Shown: positions 63,459 to 64,000 of the stretch, piece by piece
How positions within the stretch are numbered: position 1 is the first letter of the stretch
How the letters are laid out: every line of letters begins with the position of its first letter
Source: Bradyrhizobium guangdongense
GTDB lineage: Bacteria > Pseudomonadota > Alphaproteobacteria > Rhizobiales > Xanthobacteraceae
DNA: 64,000 bases
Assembly: GCF_004114975.1 (NCBI RefSeq)
Contig: NZ_CP030051.1
Location: 5,332,001-5,396,000, forward strand
Reading direction: 5' to 3'
Position numbers and translations under genes: made by a program
Notes under the pieces: model-generated
Seen by the model: only the letters and a program-made list of their open reading frames with translations
The model's database searches: none
What the model was told of the DNA's origin: nothing

Positions 63459-64000
63459 ATGGCAATCCCCTTCTTCAAGGAAATGCGTATCGGCGGCTAT
63501 TTGCTCAAGCAGAAACTGCTTGGCCGCAAACGCTATCCGCTCGTGCTGATGCTGGAGCCGCTGTTCCGCTGCAACCTCGCCTGCGTCGGCTGCGGCAAGA
63601 TCGACTATCCGGACGCGATCCTCAACCGCCGCATGACCGCGCAGGAGTGCTGGGACGCGGCCGACGAGTGCGGCGCGCCGATGGTGGCGATTCCCGGCGG
63701 CGAGCCGCTGATCCACAAGGAGATCGGCGAGATCGTGCGCGGCCTCGTCGCGCGCAAGAAGTTCGTCTCGCTCTGCACCAACGCCCTGCTGCTCGAGAAG
63801 AAGCTCGATTTGTTCGAGCCCTCGCCTTACCTGTTCTTCTCCGTGCATCTCGACGGCCTGCGTGACCACCACGACAAGGCCGTGTCGCAGCAGGGTGTGT
63901 TCGACCGTGCCGTGTCCGCGATCAAGGCGGCGAAGGCGCGCGGCTTCACCGTCAACGTCAACGCCACCATCTTCGACGGCCATCCGGCCGAGGAGATCGC
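63459..64000 (+). CDS. hpnH: Adenosylhopane synthase HpnH (radical SAM), 3' part beyond the window
   Basis: The first 180 residues are seen. Start MAIPFFKEMRIGGYLLKQ is typical of HpnH. The radical SAM motif CNLACVGC gives Cys38, Cys42 and Cys45, followed by IPGGEPLIHKEIGEIV and VHLDGLRDHHDKAV. HpnH joins the 5'-deoxyadenosyl group of AdoMet to diploptene to make adenosylhopane, the first step of side chain extension. It is 34 bases downstream of ispH, probably one operon. Confidence 0.93.
   Translation, partial: MAIPFFKEMRIGGYLLKQKLLGRKRYPLVLMLEPLFRCNLACVGCGKIDYPDAILNRRMTAQECWDAADECGAPMVAIPGGEPLIHKEIGEIVRGLVARKKFVSLCTNALLLEKKLDLFEPSPYLFFSVHLDGLRDHHDKAVSQQGVFDRAVSAIKAAKARGFTVNVNATIFDGHPAEEI

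Overview
The window looks like chromosomal DNA of a high-GC alphaproteobacterium of the Bradyrhizobium/Rhodopseudomonas group. I infer this from hopanoid genes (hpnO, hpnN, ispH next to hpnH), an EcfF/OsrA-type sigma/anti-sigma pair, a paired TIGR03808/TIGR03809-type locus, a GTTC-N7-GTTC LexA box of the alphaproteobacterial type, an EcfG-type promoter and several dispersed palindromic repeats of the kind seen in bradyrhizobia. I found no rRNA, tRNA, insertion sequence, integrase, phage gene or CRISPR array. Genes are packed densely, often with 1-4 base start/stop overlaps.

Layout. 1-4.1 kb (minus): M20 dipeptidase (cut by the window edge), a GT87-type membrane glycosyltransferase and a HerA-like DUF853 ATPase. 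4.4-7.2 kb (plus): two small stress-type proteins, then the folate operon folP-folB-folK. 7.3-15 kb (plus): both methylmalonyl-CoA mutase subunits with a GFA-type zinc protein between them, a DUF3298-like secreted protein, a Bug-type binding protein and the mutase chaperone GTPase meaB. 15-19.5 kb: a haloalkane dehalogenase divergent from a CGNR zinc-finger regulator, pyroglutamyl peptidase, and a Tat-exported beta-helix protein facing its small partner gene. 20-27 kb: a secreted subtilase, an ECF sigma/anti-sigma pair, a GGDEF cyclase, a DUF2336 protein and the EcfF-OsrA type pair. 27-39 kb: a secreted low-complexity protein, a crotonase, a TolC-like protein, a P-loop protein, an amidohydrolase, an HME-type RND pump with its adaptor, a CoA transferase, a small membrane protein and an SDR.

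39-48 kb is a DNA-damage island. imuA-imuB-dnaE2 (mutagenic translesion synthesis) runs leftward; a radical SAM protein and a DUF4130-UdgX fusion run rightward. The 162-base gap between the two start codons holds one LexA box, so both arms probably belong to the SOS response. The dnaE2 gene carries an in-frame copy of a dispersed palindromic repeat.

48-57 kb: a Pit phosphate transporter with a strong two-way terminator, an M20D amidohydrolase, a GMC oxidoreductase with an alpha/beta hydrolase, and a four-gene unit of Tat metallophosphoesterase, cupredoxin, ECF sigma factor and zinc anti-sigma factor. 57-64 kb is the hopanoid region: hpnO, a DUF2147 protein, hpnN, ispH and the 5' part of hpnH. 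hpnN is preceded by an exact GGAAC-N16-CGTT match to the general stress (EcfG) promoter.

The points most worth following up are the SOS-linked radical SAM/UdgX pair, the repeat inside dnaE2, the EcfG-type promoter of hpnN, the EcfF-OsrA promoter and cysteines, and the structured gene-free region at 19.5-20.0 kb.
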